From Heloderma charlesbogerti (Eukaryota > Chordata > Lepidosauria > Squamata > Helodermatidae), in contig JANEZZ010000524.1 in the NCBI GenBank assembly GCA_026122225.1, positions 352,875-416,874 on the forward strand: a stretch of DNA of 64,000 nucleotides, in the 5' to 3' direction. The position numbers and the translations under genes are program-made. Positions 21,293-32,741 of the stretch are shown in pieces (position 1 is the first letter of the stretch; every line of letters starts with the position of its first letter). The notes under the pieces were generated by a model. It was not told where the DNA came from and did no database searches. It worked only from the letters and a program-made list of their open reading frames with translations.

Positions 21293-22181
21293 AAGAAGTG
21301 TGGTGGCAAAGGGAGGACGATTTCACATATGCATACACACAGAACCGCACCTTCTCCCCAGGTGTAATAACTTCTTGAAATAATTACCATCATTCCGACC
21401 ACCTCTGGTTTTGTCCACCGCTGGTATGTGGCCTCCAACAGATTATCCCCAAGACAATGCAATTATCAACAGGAAAAAAAGTGTCCCCACCCCTAACAAT
21501 GAACAGTTTGCCACTTGTGAGGATTGGCTCACTAAATATTCTTAAAATGTTACATTGTCCTTGGCTGCTGTATTTTTCCCTGTCTCTATCTAGAAAGGGG
21601 ACACCCATTACAGACGCTTACTTAACAGCTGAGTGACATTCTGAAGGCCATGCAGAAATCCCTCACAGCACTGAGTGCTGAGAGGGATGAGGCTGCGCTC
21701 CTACACCAGCAGTGCAGCGTGCGCAGGCAAACTAGCTGGATAAGGAGATTCCTGCCCTTGCTCTGTGCAGCACCTTTTTTGCACCCCATAGAGCAGAAAG
21801 AACTCTGTGAGATCTGAGACATTTTATTATATTCAGCAGTATATAAAGGCCACAAATAAATAAATAAACTGTTTGCAGAAACATGGGTCAGATTGTAAAA
21901 TAACACCAGGCAGGTTAGGAACAAAAATATCTATGTAGCATTCTATGTAGAGAAAGCATCCCTTGCTCTCAGCTGCTATCTATGGATGCAACATTAGCAC
22001 AGCAGAGAGGTACCTGCTTGGGCCATGGTTCTTAGGTTACTAACACTATATACACAGGTCAAGTGACTTGATTTAAACAAGATGCTAGTCACTTGGAAGA
22101 TACTAGTTGTTGTCACACTGATACAGTCCCCACCCCCACCCCCACTTAAATCTGTTCTTACTTCCATACGTAAATATCTCT
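20974..22181. other. Noncoding, with simple repeats and a possible LINE tail
   Basis: A (GA)/(GACA) tract lies at 21260-21294. A reversed LINE-like tail (AAATAAATAAATAAACTG with TATATAAAGGCCAC) lies near 21838-21872, and a CCCCACCCCCACCCCCAC run near 22128. No gene. Confidence 0.5.
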
Positions 22182-22540
22182 GGCTGGATCTACACTTACT
22201 GCCTTTTTTTTGCTTCAAATGAGGTTTCACCACCCGCCTTTCACACTATGCAGTAGCCACCTCAAATTGGAACCGGAATTTCCCACTTCCATACTCCCGC
22301 TTTCAATACCCTAATATCCCGGTATTTCCCCTTAATATGCTCTGATTTTCCGCCTTCGTTACCATATCCAGTCGTAGTCTCCTCCCCCGCCTGTCCACAT
22401 GCGGCGATGTTTGTATTTCCCTCCTGTCCAATCACAGCTCTCGATGGCCCCATTTCTTCTTCCGGCTACCGATTGATCACATAGCTTCCTCAGCAGCCCC
22501 TGTTTCCTCAGCAACAAGCAAAGGGCTGGATGTACGCGTG

Positions 22541-22624
22541 CTTGTCTGATCTCGGAAGCTAAGCAGGGTCGGTCCTGGTTAGTGGTTGGCTGGGCGACCG
22601 CCTGGGAATCAGGCTTCCTGCACT
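22541..22624 (+). pseudogene. 5S rRNA-derived module 1
   Basis: Matches vertebrate 5S rRNA from about nt 34 to 113: CTTGTCTGATCTC, then TCGGAAGCTAAGCAGGGTC, then CCTGGTTAGT and TGGGCGACCGCCTGGGAA. The internal pol III promoter elements of 5S genes (A box at 22557-22571, C box at 22591-22608) are largely intact. The first roughly 30 nt of 5S are missing or rearranged (ACGCG persists at 22534-22538), and the 3' end diverges after GGGAAT. It is therefore not a functional 5S gene. Confidence 0.88.
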
Positions 22625-22950
22625 GAGCAGGGGGTTGTTGTATCCCTTCAAATGAGATTAAGCTTTACCCCCTCCTATCCCCCGCTCTGGATGTGTGTGT
22701 TTTTAATTAAGGCATTATCCTCGCAGAATCTGGGCTTATCCGCGATGTTTTTTTTTCTAATTGAGGCATGATCTTTGAAGCTTCGGAGTTGTGAAGATCA
22801 TGCCTCAATTAGAAAAAAAAAACATCTTGGAGAAGCCCGAATTCTGCAAGGATAACACCTTAATTTTTTAAAAAAACACATCCGGAGCGGGGGATAGGAG
22901 GGGGTAAAACTTAGTCTCATTTGAAGGGATACAACAACAACCCCCTGCTC

Positions 22951-23034
22951 AGTGCAGGAAGCCTGATTCCCAGGTGGTCGCCCATCCAACTACTGACCGG
23001 GGCCGACCCCACTTAGCATCCGAGATCAGACAAG
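22951..23034 (-). pseudogene. 5S rRNA-derived module 2 (inverted)
   Basis: The same module on the minus strand, tail-to-tail with module 1. The A-box region is more diverged (GGATGCTAAGTGGGGTCG) and the C box has one change (TGGGCGACCACCTGGGAA). The sequence TAGTTGGATGGG is closer to genuine 5S than in module 1, so the two arms diverged independently. Confidence 0.88.
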
Positions 23035-23206
23035 CGCGTGCAGGAAAACAGCACAGCGCTCGAGTGTGAACCGAGCTTGCGCATTCGATGAAGCACTGCA
23101 ACGGGGAAAATGGGTGAGTGTGAATAATCACGTGTTAATGCGAGAGCGTTTAACCCGACGGGGCACTGAATTCATTGCGATGGCGGGCGCAATGTAGATC
23201 AGCCCT

Positions 23207-24984
23207 CTGTTGCTTGACTGGAGTAATTATTTGGAACTTCTACTGAAATGAATGGGTCTTACTTCCAGGGAATGCATGAAAGACTTGATAGTTTTCCTGA
23301 CACTCCTACTCCCACTTGGGGGTTATACTTGGCTATGGAAGAAACAAGTTTTTTCTTGACCATGCTTATTTTGACCAAAAGCTTTCACTGCGAAGCTAGA
23401 TGAAATTCAGTTTTACATGATGTCTGTCTGAACTACCGGCAGGAGTTGGTGAAATGTGTCACTGTTGCTCTGAACCTCAGCTTACTTCTTTCTTTTTTTA
23501 CCAATTGGAAAACTGCAACAAATCAAAGCAGTTGGACAACTCAAATGCTTGGTGACATGCAAAAGTTTCATTAAAAACCATGCCAATGACTCAAATGCAA
23601 ATAGCAAGCAGGGAAATTTAGAAATCTCCTGTGCAGTTATGCTCCGAAGGCTGTTATTTCTGGCATTTATATGCCATACGCTCTATCACCTGGGGATGAA
23701 ATACTGCATGGCATTACAATCAAATAGGAAACACAGTCTAATTCAAAGATTCCTTCTATCAGCATTCGCAACAACAAAAATGTTGTTGGCACTTATACCT
23801 TCCAGGGTGGGGGGTGACTGTGTGTGAGTGACAATGAGAGAGAGAATGAATGAATGAATACATTGAATGAAAATGAGTTACAGTTAGGGCTGGGAGAATC
23901 AGCAAGGCTCAGGCTTGTTAAGGCACTTTGGTTTCCACCTCGAAGCTCAGGTCACCTCATTCCTGTTCCTGAATGCGGGTGTGTTGTTGTTCTTGTTTGA
24001 ACAGGAAAAGTGTGGATTGGGGTGTACTTTTTAAAAAAACTGTCCATCCAAATTGCGTACTCTCCCCCCCACCATTGACTTAAGTATGAAAATGTGTCAC
24101 TTGCTTCCAAAATGTGCATTTTTAGAATGCACATTTCTATAACAAAAGCATTTTTTTAACACGATCGCAAGTGTAGGAATGTGCGAGCTTTGCCCAAAAA
24201 ATACACTCCCATTCGGGGTTGTGAATGGGGCACATTCTGATCTTTAATGAAATGAAACAAAATTCTTGAACACCCAGATGTTATAATGTACAATTCTATA
24301 CATTCAAAGTTCAATGCAGCTTACTTCCAGATAAGTGTGTACAGAAGGGATGAGGAGATTCAGGCTTGTGGGGTCTACTTTGTTTGTTTTTCCTAAAAGC
24401 CTGAGATATACCAACTGGAGCCTGGGGCAAAAGGCATACACTTAAAATCAAATAATTTTGAGCCCAAGAATTCCACACATAAATCTGCTCCTGGTTACCC
24501 TGAGTGTTCTTCATTTCCACAGTATAATATAGGGTGTGGTGGGGGGTCATGTTGTTATTGCTGTTGTTCAATATTTGGGAACCTTGCTGATCTACAATGA
24601 ATCACCCAGAGATTTACCAGGAGATCCTAATCTATCTTCTGCCTGCTTCAGGTGTATAGGATTGTGGCCCTCAGGCCCATGTAAGCTGTGTTGTGTTCAA
24701 GCAAAAAGAATTAACTGCATTGCCCCTTAAATACAGCATGGCCTCCAGATTCATCCCTCCCTTTCTTCCCTTGAATTAGTGGGAAATCTGCTGCTACAGG
24801 CCCATGTCTAACAGCCCTGCCAGGGAGCTGTATATATAATCCTATTTAATAAACTTGATACAACAAACATGGCCAATACCTGTATGGGGCTTGACTGAGT
24901 AACTTAGGTTCAACCGGCAACACCTAAGTGAAGACTCGTTCTGATATTTATTTTCACTATACTAATGCCAGGTCTACCTATATG
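23207..24984. other. No recognisable feature
   Basis: Noncoding sequence. A GAATGAATGAATGAA tract lies near 23843. TGCATTTTTAGAATGCACATTT near 24113 is a small inverted motif. Frames of up to 92 codons show no domain. Confidence 0.5.
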
Positions 24985-25140
24985 AATTTCATTTCATTTC
25001 TTTCATTTCTATACCACGTTCTATACCAGCTAACGTTCTCTGGGAAGTTCACAAAAATTACAGCCCAAAATACAACATAATAAATAACAAAATATAATCT
25101 TTAACATACAAAAATTAAAAACAATCTAAAACAGCTGAGA
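24985..25140 (-). mobile_element. LINE 3' UTR fragment (L2/CR1 type)
   Basis: The minus strand reads from an AACAGCTGAGAA-proximal A/T-rich UTR through GTGAACTTCCCAGAGAACG and TGGTATAGAAATGAAAG to an AAATGAAAT tail. The layout is that of squamate LINE 3' ends. Confidence 0.6.
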
Positions 25141-25495
25141 ACATCATTTTATACAAGTTTAACTGTCCTGGTTCCCCTCCTCCCCAAAGAATCATGGAAC
25201 TTGTACTTTAGCAAGGGTGCTGAGAGAATCCTGCTAGAGGTAGCTCCTCCCCCTTACAGGATTCCATAGTATGCAGCAAAGACACAGCCTTAATGCCCAA
25301 TGAGAGACTTCAAAGCTCATATTCATGTTCAATTCTGGATGGATTGTGGAAGTTCCTTGGATTATAACTTTCAGTGGATAAGAGGGGAAGATAAAAGGAG
25401 ACCTATAAGGATGTCAGAGGAATCCAGTTGGGGGGTGGACTTTGATGAGTGTTCATTGGCTCATCCCCCAGGAGTCCAGGATTCCGTTCTGTCTT
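25141..25495. other. No recognisable feature
   Basis: Noncoding sequence near the palindrome axis. Confidence 0.45.
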
Positions 25496-25543
25496 CTGCC
25501 AGCTGGCCCAATTCAGTGCGCAACAAATCAGGCCAGCTGGCAG
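25496..25543. repeat. 13-bp perfect hairpin
   Basis: CTGCCAGCTGGCC (25496-25508) and its exact reverse complement (25531-25543) enclose a 22-base loop. Confidence 0.85.
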
Positions 25544-26139
25544 AATTTCTTTAAATTGGGGGGGGGGTGTGCATAAAATGACATTTGCACAAATTATGGC
25601 CATAAATTGCATAATGTGCACAAAGTATGCAAATTGGTGCAATTAGCCGTCGTGATTTGCGCAAATGTCTATTTGTGCAAATTACGGCCAAGACCCCAAA
25701 AATGGGTACAAACCCCCGGAACTTGGGGAAACCACGTGGCTCAGCTTGCAAAAGAAAGCCAAGTCGAGGATGCCGTGGAGGTCTTGTCAGCCCAAAGAGG
25801 GCTGGATTTCCTGGTGATGGACATCCCTATTCAGGTGATTCAAAAGTCTGCTCATGGACAGGAGATGGGAACACACACTCCAGCACCAAACTTCCTGAGT
25901 TGAACCAGAAGGTTTGAAGTAAATCTGTAGCCATGTTCTTCAGCTGAACACAGTTGCAGTCCTTATTATGGGTTGTATCCAAGATTATTCATGCCTAGAG
26001 GAGACCCATTAAAATGAATGGGACTTCTGTTATGTAGCCCATTGGACATAACTCAATAGTTTAGATATACAATATATACATCATAAGACAAATACAAGAT
26101 AAAATTTACCCAACAGAATGAAACCATAATTTAAAAAGA
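25544..26139. other. TGCACAAAT-rich sequence approaching the axis
   Basis: 25576-25690 contains repeated TTTGCACAAATTA, TTTGCGCAAATG and TTGTGCAAATTA motifs, partly self-complementary, just after a G10 run. The rest is noncoding. Confidence 0.5.
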
Positions 26140-26213
26140 TATCTACACCTGTTGAGGTTTGTTATTGCCCATTCATATGTTTGGCCAATAACAATCCTCA
26201 ACAGGTGTCGTTT
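26140..26213. repeat. Imperfect central hairpin (palindrome axis)
   Basis: The 74-base centre can fold as a stem interrupted by mismatched pairs at 26140/26213, 26142/26211, 26144/26209, 26158/26195, 26168/26185, 26172/26181 and 26173/26180. The best stem parts are a 13-bp block (ACACCTGTTGAGG, 26145-26157) and a 9-bp block (26159-26167). Outside 26139/26214 the pairing becomes perfect. This is what is expected if a pre-existing short inverted repeat folded back and primed copying of the rest of the arm. The copying start would lie just outside 26213, in the T-rich stretch around 26214-26224. Confidence 0.9.
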
Positions 26214-26809
26214 TCTTTTTAAATTATGGTTTCATTCTGTTGGGTAAATTTTATCTTGTATTTGTCTTATGATGTATATATTGTATATCTAAACTATTGA
26301 GTTATGTCCAATGGGCTACATAACAGAAGTCCCATTCATTTTAATGGGTCTCCTCTAGGCATGAATAATCTTGGATACAACCCATAATAAGGACTGCAAC
26401 TGTGTTCAGCTGAAGAACATGGCTACAGATTTACTTCAAACCTTCTGGTTCAACTCAGGAAGTTTGGTGCTGGAGTGTGTGTTCCCATCTCCTGTCCATG
26501 AGCAGACTTTTGAATCACCTGAATAGGGATGTCCATCACCAGGAAATCCAGCCCTCTTTGGGCTGACAAGACCTCCACGGCATCCTCGACTTGGCTTTCT
26601 TTTGCAAGCTGAGCCACGTGGTTTCCCCAAGTTCCGGGGGTTTGTACCCATTTTTGGGGTCTTGGCCGTAATTTGCACAAATAGACATTTGCGCAAATCA
26701 CGACGGCTAATTGCACCAATTTGCATACTTTGTGCACATTATGCAATTTATGGCCATAATTTGTGCAAATGTCATTTTATGCACACCCCCCCCCCAATTT
26801 AAAGAAATT

Positions 26810-26857
26810 CTGCCAGCTGGCCTGATTTGTTGCGCACTGAATTGGGCCAGCTGGCAG
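26810..26857. repeat. 13-bp hairpin (mirror copy)
   Basis: Mirror of the hairpin at 25496-25543. Confidence 0.85.
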
Positions 26858-27212
26858 AAGACAGAACGGAATCCTGGACTCCTGGGGGATGAGCCAATGA
26901 ACACTCATCAAAGTCCACCCCCCAACTGGATTCCTCTGACATCCTTATAGGTCTCCTTTTATCTTCCCCTCTTATCCACTGAAAGTTATAATCCAAGGAA
27001 CTTCCACAATCCATCCAGAATTGAACATGAATATGAGCTTTGAAGTCTCTCATTGGGCATTAAGGCTGTGTCTTTGCTGCATACTATGGAATCCTGTAAG
27101 GGGGAGGAGCTACCTCTAGCAGGATTCTCTCAGCACCCTTGCTAAAGTACAAGTTCCATGATTCTTTGGGGAGGAGGGGAACCAGGACAGTTAAACTTGT
27201 ATAAAATGATGT

Positions 27213-27368
27213 TCTCAGCTGTTTTAGATTGTTTTTAATTTTTGTATGTTAAAGATTATATTTTGTTATTTATTATGTTGTATTTTGGGCTGTAATTTTT
27301 GTGAACTTCCCAGAGAACGTTAGCTGGTATAGAACGTGGTATAGAAATGAAAGAAATGAAATGAAATT
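27213..27368 (+). mobile_element. LINE 3' UTR fragment (mirror copy)
   Basis: Mirror of 24985-25140, here in the sense orientation ending GAAAGAAATGAAATGAAAT. Confidence 0.6.
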
Positions 27369-29318
27369 CATATAGGTAGACCTGGCATTAGTATAGTGAA
27401 AATAAATATCAGAACGAGTCTTCACTTAGGTGTTGCCGGTTGAACCTAAGTTACTCAGTCAAGCCCCATACAGGTATTGGCCATGTTTGTTGTATCAAGT
27501 TTATTAAATAGGATTATATATACAGCTCCCTGGCAGGGCTGTTAGACATGGGCCTGTAGCAGCAGATTTCCCACTAATTCAAGGGAAGAAAGGGAGGGAT
27601 GAATCTGGAGGCCATGCTGTATTTAAGGGGCAATGCAGTTAATTCTTTTTGCTTGAACACAACACAGCTTACATGGGCCTGAGGGCCACAATCCTATACA
27701 CCTGAAGCAGGCAGAAGATAGATTAGGATCTCCTGGTAAATCTCTGGGTGATTCATTGTAGATCAGCAAGGTTCCCAAATATTGAACAACAGCAATAACA
27801 ACATGACCCCCCACCACACCCTATATTATACTGTGGAAATGAAGAACACTCAGGGTAACCAGGAGCAGATTTATGTGTGGAATTCTTGGGCTCAAAATTA
27901 TTTGATTTTAAGTGTATGCCTTTTGCCCCAGGCTCCAGTTGGTATATCTCAGGCTTTTAGGAAAAACAAACAAAGTAGACCCCACAAGCCTGAATCTCCT
28001 CATCCCTTCTGTACACACTTATCTGGAAGTAAGCTGCATTGAACTTTGAATGTATAGAATTGTACATTATAACATCTGGGTGTTCAAGAATTTTGTTTCA
28101 TTTCATTAAAGATCAGAATGTGCCCCATTCACAACCCCGAATGGGAGTGTATTTTTTGGGCAAAGCTCGCACATTCCTACACTTGCGATCGTGTTAAAAA
28201 AATGCTTTTGTTATAGAAATGTGCATTCTAAAAATGCACATTTTGGAAGCAAGTGACACATTTTCATACTTAAGTCAATGGTGGGGGGGAGAGTACGCAA
28301 TTTGGATGGACAGTTTTTTTAAAAAGTACACCCCAATCCACACTTTTCCTGTTCAAACAAGAACAACAACACACCCGCATTCAGGAACAGGAATGAGGTG
28401 ACCTGAGCTTCGAGGTGGAAACCAAAGTGCCTTAACAAGCCTGAGCCTTGCTGATTCTCCCAGCCCTAACTGTAACTCATTTTCATTCAATGTATTCATT
28501 CATTCATTCTCTCTCTCATTGTCACTCACACACAGTCACCCCCCACCCTGGAAGGTATAAGTGCCAACAACATTTTTGTTGTTGCGAATGCTGATAGAAG
28601 GAATCTTTGAATTAGACTGTGTTTCCTATTTGATTGTAATGCCATGCAGTATTTCATCCCCAGGTGATAGAGCGTATGGCATATAAATGCCAGAAATAAC
28701 AGCCTTCGGAGCATAACTGCACAGGAGATTTCTAAATTTCCCTGCTTGCTATTTGCATTTGAGTCATTGGCATGGTTTTTAATGAAACTTTTGCATGTCA
28801 CCAAGCATTTGAGTTGTCCAACTGCTTTGATTTGTTGCAGTTTTCCAATTGGTAAAAAAAGAAAGAAGTAAGCTGAGGTTCAGAGCAACAGTGACACATT
28901 TCACCAACTCCTGCCGGTAGTTCAGACAGACATCATGTAAAACTGAATTTCATCTAGCTTCGCAGTGAAAGCTTTTGGTCAAAATAAGCATGGTCAAGAA
29001 AAAACTTGTTTCTTCCATAGCCAAGTATAACCCCCAAGTGGGAGTAGGAGTGTCAGGAAAACTATCAAGTCTTTCATGCATTCCCTGGAAGTAAGACCCA
29101 TTCATTTCAGTAGAAGTTCCAAATAATTACTCCAGTCAAGCAACAGAGGGCTGATCTACATTGCGCCCGCCATCGCAATGAATTCAGTGCCCCGTCGGGT
29201 TAAACGCTCTCGCATTAACACGTGATTATTCACACTCACCCATTTTCCCCGTTGCAGTGCTTCATCGAATGCGCAAGCTCGGTTCACACTCGAGCGCTGT
29301 GCTGTTTTCCTGCACGCG

Positions 29319-29402
29319 CTTGTCTGATCTCGGATGCTAAGTGGGGTCGGCCCCGGTCAGTAGTTGGATGGGCGACCACCTGGGAATCAGGCTTCCTGCA
29401 CT
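29319..29402 (+). pseudogene. 5S rRNA-derived module 2 (mirror copy)
   Basis: Mirror of 22951-23034, with TCGGATGCTAAGTGGGGTC followed by TGGATGGGCGACCACC. Confidence 0.88.
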
Positions 29403-29728
29403 GAGCAGGGGGTTGTTGTTGTATCCCTTCAAATGAGACTAAGTTTTACCCCCTCCTATCCCCCGCTCCGGATGTGTTTTTTTAAAAAATTAAGGTGTTA
29501 TCCTTGCAGAATTCGGGCTTCTCCAAGATGTTTTTTTTTTCTAATTGAGGCATGATCTTCACAACTCCGAAGCTTCAAAGATCATGCCTCAATTAGAAAA
29601 AAAAACATCGCGGATAAGCCCAGATTCTGCGAGGATAATGCCTTAATTAAAAACACACACATCCAGAGCGGGGGATAGGAGGGGGTAAAGCTTAATCTCA
29701 TTTGAAGGGATACAACAACCCCCTGCTC

Positions 29729-29812
29729 AGTGCAGGAAGCCTGATTCCCAGGCGGTCGCCCAGCCAACCACTAACCAGGACCGACCCTGCTTAGCTTCCG
29801 AGATCAGACAAG
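29729..29812 (-). pseudogene. 5S rRNA-derived module 1 (mirror copy)
   Basis: Mirror of 22541-22624. Confidence 0.88.
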
Positions 29813-31058
29813 CACGCGTACATCCAGCCCTTTGCTTGTTGCTGAGGAAACAGGGGCTGCTGAGGAAGCTATGTGATCAATCGGTAGCCGGAAGAAGAAA
29901 TGGGGCCATCGAGAGCTGTGATTGGACAGGAGGGAAATACAAACATCGCCGCATGTGGACAGGCGGGGGAGGAGACTACGACTGGATATGGTAACGAAGG
30001 CGGAAAATCAGAGCATATTAAGGGGAAATACCGGGATATTAGGGTATTGAAAGCGGGAGTATGGAAGTGGGAAATTCCGGTTCCAATTTGAGGTGGCTAC
30101 TGCATAGTGTGAAAGGCGGGTGGTGAAACCTCATTTGAAGCAAAAAAAAGGCAGTAAGTGTAGATCCAGCCAGAGATATTTACGTATGGAAGTAAGAACA
30201 GATTTAAGTGGGGGTGGGGGTGGGGACTGTATCAGTGTGACAACAACTAGTATCTTCCAAGTGACTAGCATCTTGTTTAAATCAAGTCACTTGACCTGTG
30301 TATATAGTGTTAGTAACCTAAGAACCATGGCCCAAGCAGGTACCTCTCTGCTGTGCTAATGTTGCATCCATAGATAGCAGCTGAGAGCAAGGGATGCTTT
30401 CTCTACATAGAATGCTACATAGATATTTTTGTTCCTAACCTGCCTGGTGTTATTTTACAATCTGACCCATGTTTCTGCAAACAGTTTATTTATTTATTTG
30501 TGGCCTTTATATACTGCTGAATATAATAAAATGTCTCAGATCTCACAGAGTTCTTTCTGCTCTATGGGGTGCAAAAAAGGTGCTGCACAGAGCAAGGGCA
30601 GGAATCTCCTTATCCAGCTAGTTTGCCTGCGCACGCTGCACTGCTGGTGTAGGAGCGCAGCCTCATCCCTCTCAGCACTCAGTGCTGTGAGGGATTTCTG
30701 CATGGCCTTCAGAATGTCACTCAGCTGTTAAGTAAGCGTCTGTAATGGGTGTCCCCTTTCTAGATAGAGACAGGGAAAAATACAGCAGCCAAGGACAATG
30801 TAACATTTTAAGAATATTTAGTGAGCCAATCCTCACAAGTGGCAAACTGTTCATTGTTAGGGGTGGGGACACTTTTTTTCCTGTTGATAATTGCATTGTC
30901 TTGGGGATAATCTGTTGGAGGCCACATACCAGCGGTGGACAAAACCAGAGGTGGTCGGAATGATGGTAATTATTTCAAGAAGTTATTACACCTGGGGAGA
31001 AGGTGCGGTTCTGTGTGTATGCATATGTGAAATCGTCCTCCCTTTGCCACCACACTTC

Positions 31059-31060
31059 TT

Positions 31061-31093
<33 letters not shown>
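31059..31093. repeat. (CT)/(CTGT) tract (mirror copy)
   Basis: Mirror of 21260-21294, same length. Confidence 0.9.
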
Positions 31094-31391
31094 GTGCCAC
31101 ACATTTTTTCCTCCCACTGCCAAGAACTCAGCCACTGCCTCCAAAAATAAAATAAAAATAAAATAAGAACAAGGCTGGGGCTTCCACTCCAGCCATGTCA
31201 TCACTGGACCCCTCTCTTGCCCAAGTGATCCAGCCACTGCTTTTGCTTAGGAGAAGGCGAGAGAGCTTGAGACACGCAGGAAAGTGCATATACAGGCTTG
31301 GAGGCCTAACCACGTAGCACAGTCTAATGATTTTCATTACTTTATTACTTTTCAAGCAGGAGCCACTTTGGCTGCAGGCACCGACACCAAG

Positions 31392-32270
31392 AAGGCTGCA
31401 TACTGTCGCCCTGCTTATTTAACTTATATGCAGAGTACATCCATGAGAAACGCCAGGTTGGATGAATCACAGGTTGGAATTAAGTTTGCCGGGAGAATTA
31501 TCAACAACCTCAGATATGCAGACGATACCACCCTAATGGCAGAAAGTGAAGAGGATCTCAAGAGCCTCTTGTGGAGGGTGAAAGAGGAGAGTGCAAAAGC
31601 TGGTTTGAAACTCAACATTAACAAAACGAAGATCATGGCATCTGGCCCCATCACTTCCTGGCATATCGAAGGGGAAGAAATGGAAGCAGTGACAGATTTT
31701 ATTTTCTTGGGCTCCAAGATCACCGCAGACGGTGACTGTAGCCATGAAATTAAAAGACGCTTGCTCCTGGGGAGGAAAGCTATGGCAAACCTAGACAGCA
31801 TAGTAAGAAGCAGAAACATCACCTTGCCGACAAAGGTTCATATAATCAAAGCTATGGTTTTCCCAGTAGCAACGTATGGCTGTGGGAGCTGGACTATAAG
31901 GAAAGCAGAGCGCCGAAGAATTGATGCCTTCAAACTGTGGTGCTGGAGAAGACTCTTACGAGGCCCCTGGACTGCAAGGAGGTCAAATCAGTCCATCCTA
32001 AAGGAAATCAACCCTGACTGCTCATTAGGACAGATACTGAAGCTGAAGCTCAAATATTCTGGCCACCTAATGCAAAGAGAAAAGTCACTGGAAAAGACCC
32101 TGATGCTGGGAAAGATTGAAGGCAAAAGGAGAATGGGACGGCAGAGGATGAGATGGCTAGATAGCATCACCGATGCAATTAATATGAATTTGAGCACACT
32201 CCAGGAGAGAGCGGAGGACAGGAAGGCCTGGCGTGCTATGGTCCATGGGGTCACGAAGAGTCGGACATGA
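31392..32270 (+). pseudogene. BovB ORF2 C-terminal remnant (mirror copy)
   Basis: Mirror of 20083-20961. The open frame entering from 31284 has an identical translation. Confidence 0.85.
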
Positions 32271-32292
32271 CTTAACGACTGAACAACAACAA
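31392..32292 (+). mobile_element. BovB LINE with TSD (mirror copy)
   Basis: Mirror of 20061-20961, here sense-oriented and ending CTGAACAACAACAA. Target duplications are at 31380-31391 and 32293-32304. Confidence 0.93.
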
Positions 32293-32741
32293 ACTGACAC
32301 CAAGACCCACCAAGATTTGGGGGCCTCTTCCAGGCCATGAAGGTCTTCTCGTCTTCCCCGCCCCCACCCAGCCAAGCAGTGATGGTGTGCACTGGACTTG
32401 GCTGGAGCCCTTTTTAGGCCTTTCCTCCCCAAACCCCTCCATGGCACCCATGCAAGGCCTAAGTCAGTCAGCCACCAAGTCACCAGGCAGGCAAATTCCA
32501 GCAGATTCACTTGGGCCTTGGATCGGGATGGATCTTTTTCTCATCCTGGAGATGTTCAGCTCTACTCAGTGCTTCAAAATCTCCCAGCACAGGTCCATGT
32601 TGCTCTCTTTCACTTGCCCGCACATTCAAATTTTGTCTTCATCTCCACCCTCAGCTAAAGCAAAGAAGGCAAAATCTTGTTAAAAATACTTTAAAACACT
32701 TTTAAATATTAAAAATCTTTTACCTAAAGCTAGAGAGGCCC

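Larger units (their letters stand above)
22182..23206. mobile_element. Fold-back element carrying two inverted 5S-rRNA-derived modules
   Basis: Termini GGCTGGATCTACAC (22182-22195) and, inverted, GGGCTGATCTACAT (ending 23206) bound about 1 kb. The core (about 22524-23050) is a large imperfect palindrome. Its arms each begin with a 5S-like module pointing inward. They continue through matching stretches (CCCTTCAAATGAGA, TACCCCCTCCTATCCCCC and AATTGAGGCATGATCTT) to an 18-base loop at 22776-22793. The left flank inside the element (22196-22523) is unique. There is no transposase. The ends resemble the short element at 12880-13115. Whether the 5S palindrome was captured by a DNA element or is a separate insertion cannot be settled here. 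Confidence 0.7.
1..26139. repeat. Left arm of giant palindrome (at least 26.1 kb)
   Basis: This block is the reverse complement of 26214-52352. Position x pairs with 52353 minus x throughout. All open frames longer than 60 codons recur on the opposite strand at exactly mirrored coordinates with identical translations, so no indel is apparent. Length-unstable tracts also match, including (TA)n near 6876, (GTCT)n(CT)n(CA)n near 14819 and a G10 run near 25558. Position 1 still pairs with 52352, so the outer boundary lies upstream of the window. It could be a recent fold-back duplication, a gene-converted palindrome or an assembly or amplification artefact. Confidence 0.97.
29147..30171. mobile_element. 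5S-derived fold-back element (mirror copy)
   Basis: Mirror of 22182-23206 with the loop at 29560-29577. Because the element is itself palindromic, each orientation presents one 5S-like module on each strand. Confidence 0.7.

Noticed and set aside
22541..22624. Functional 5S rRNA gene
   Set aside because: The first third of 5S is missing, the 3' end diverges, and the copy sits in a palindromic mobile element.
25406..25829. Possible hAT-like MITE (TAAGGATGTC ... GACATCCCTA)
   Set aside because: The ends are only loosely complementary and the flanking 8-mers do not match.
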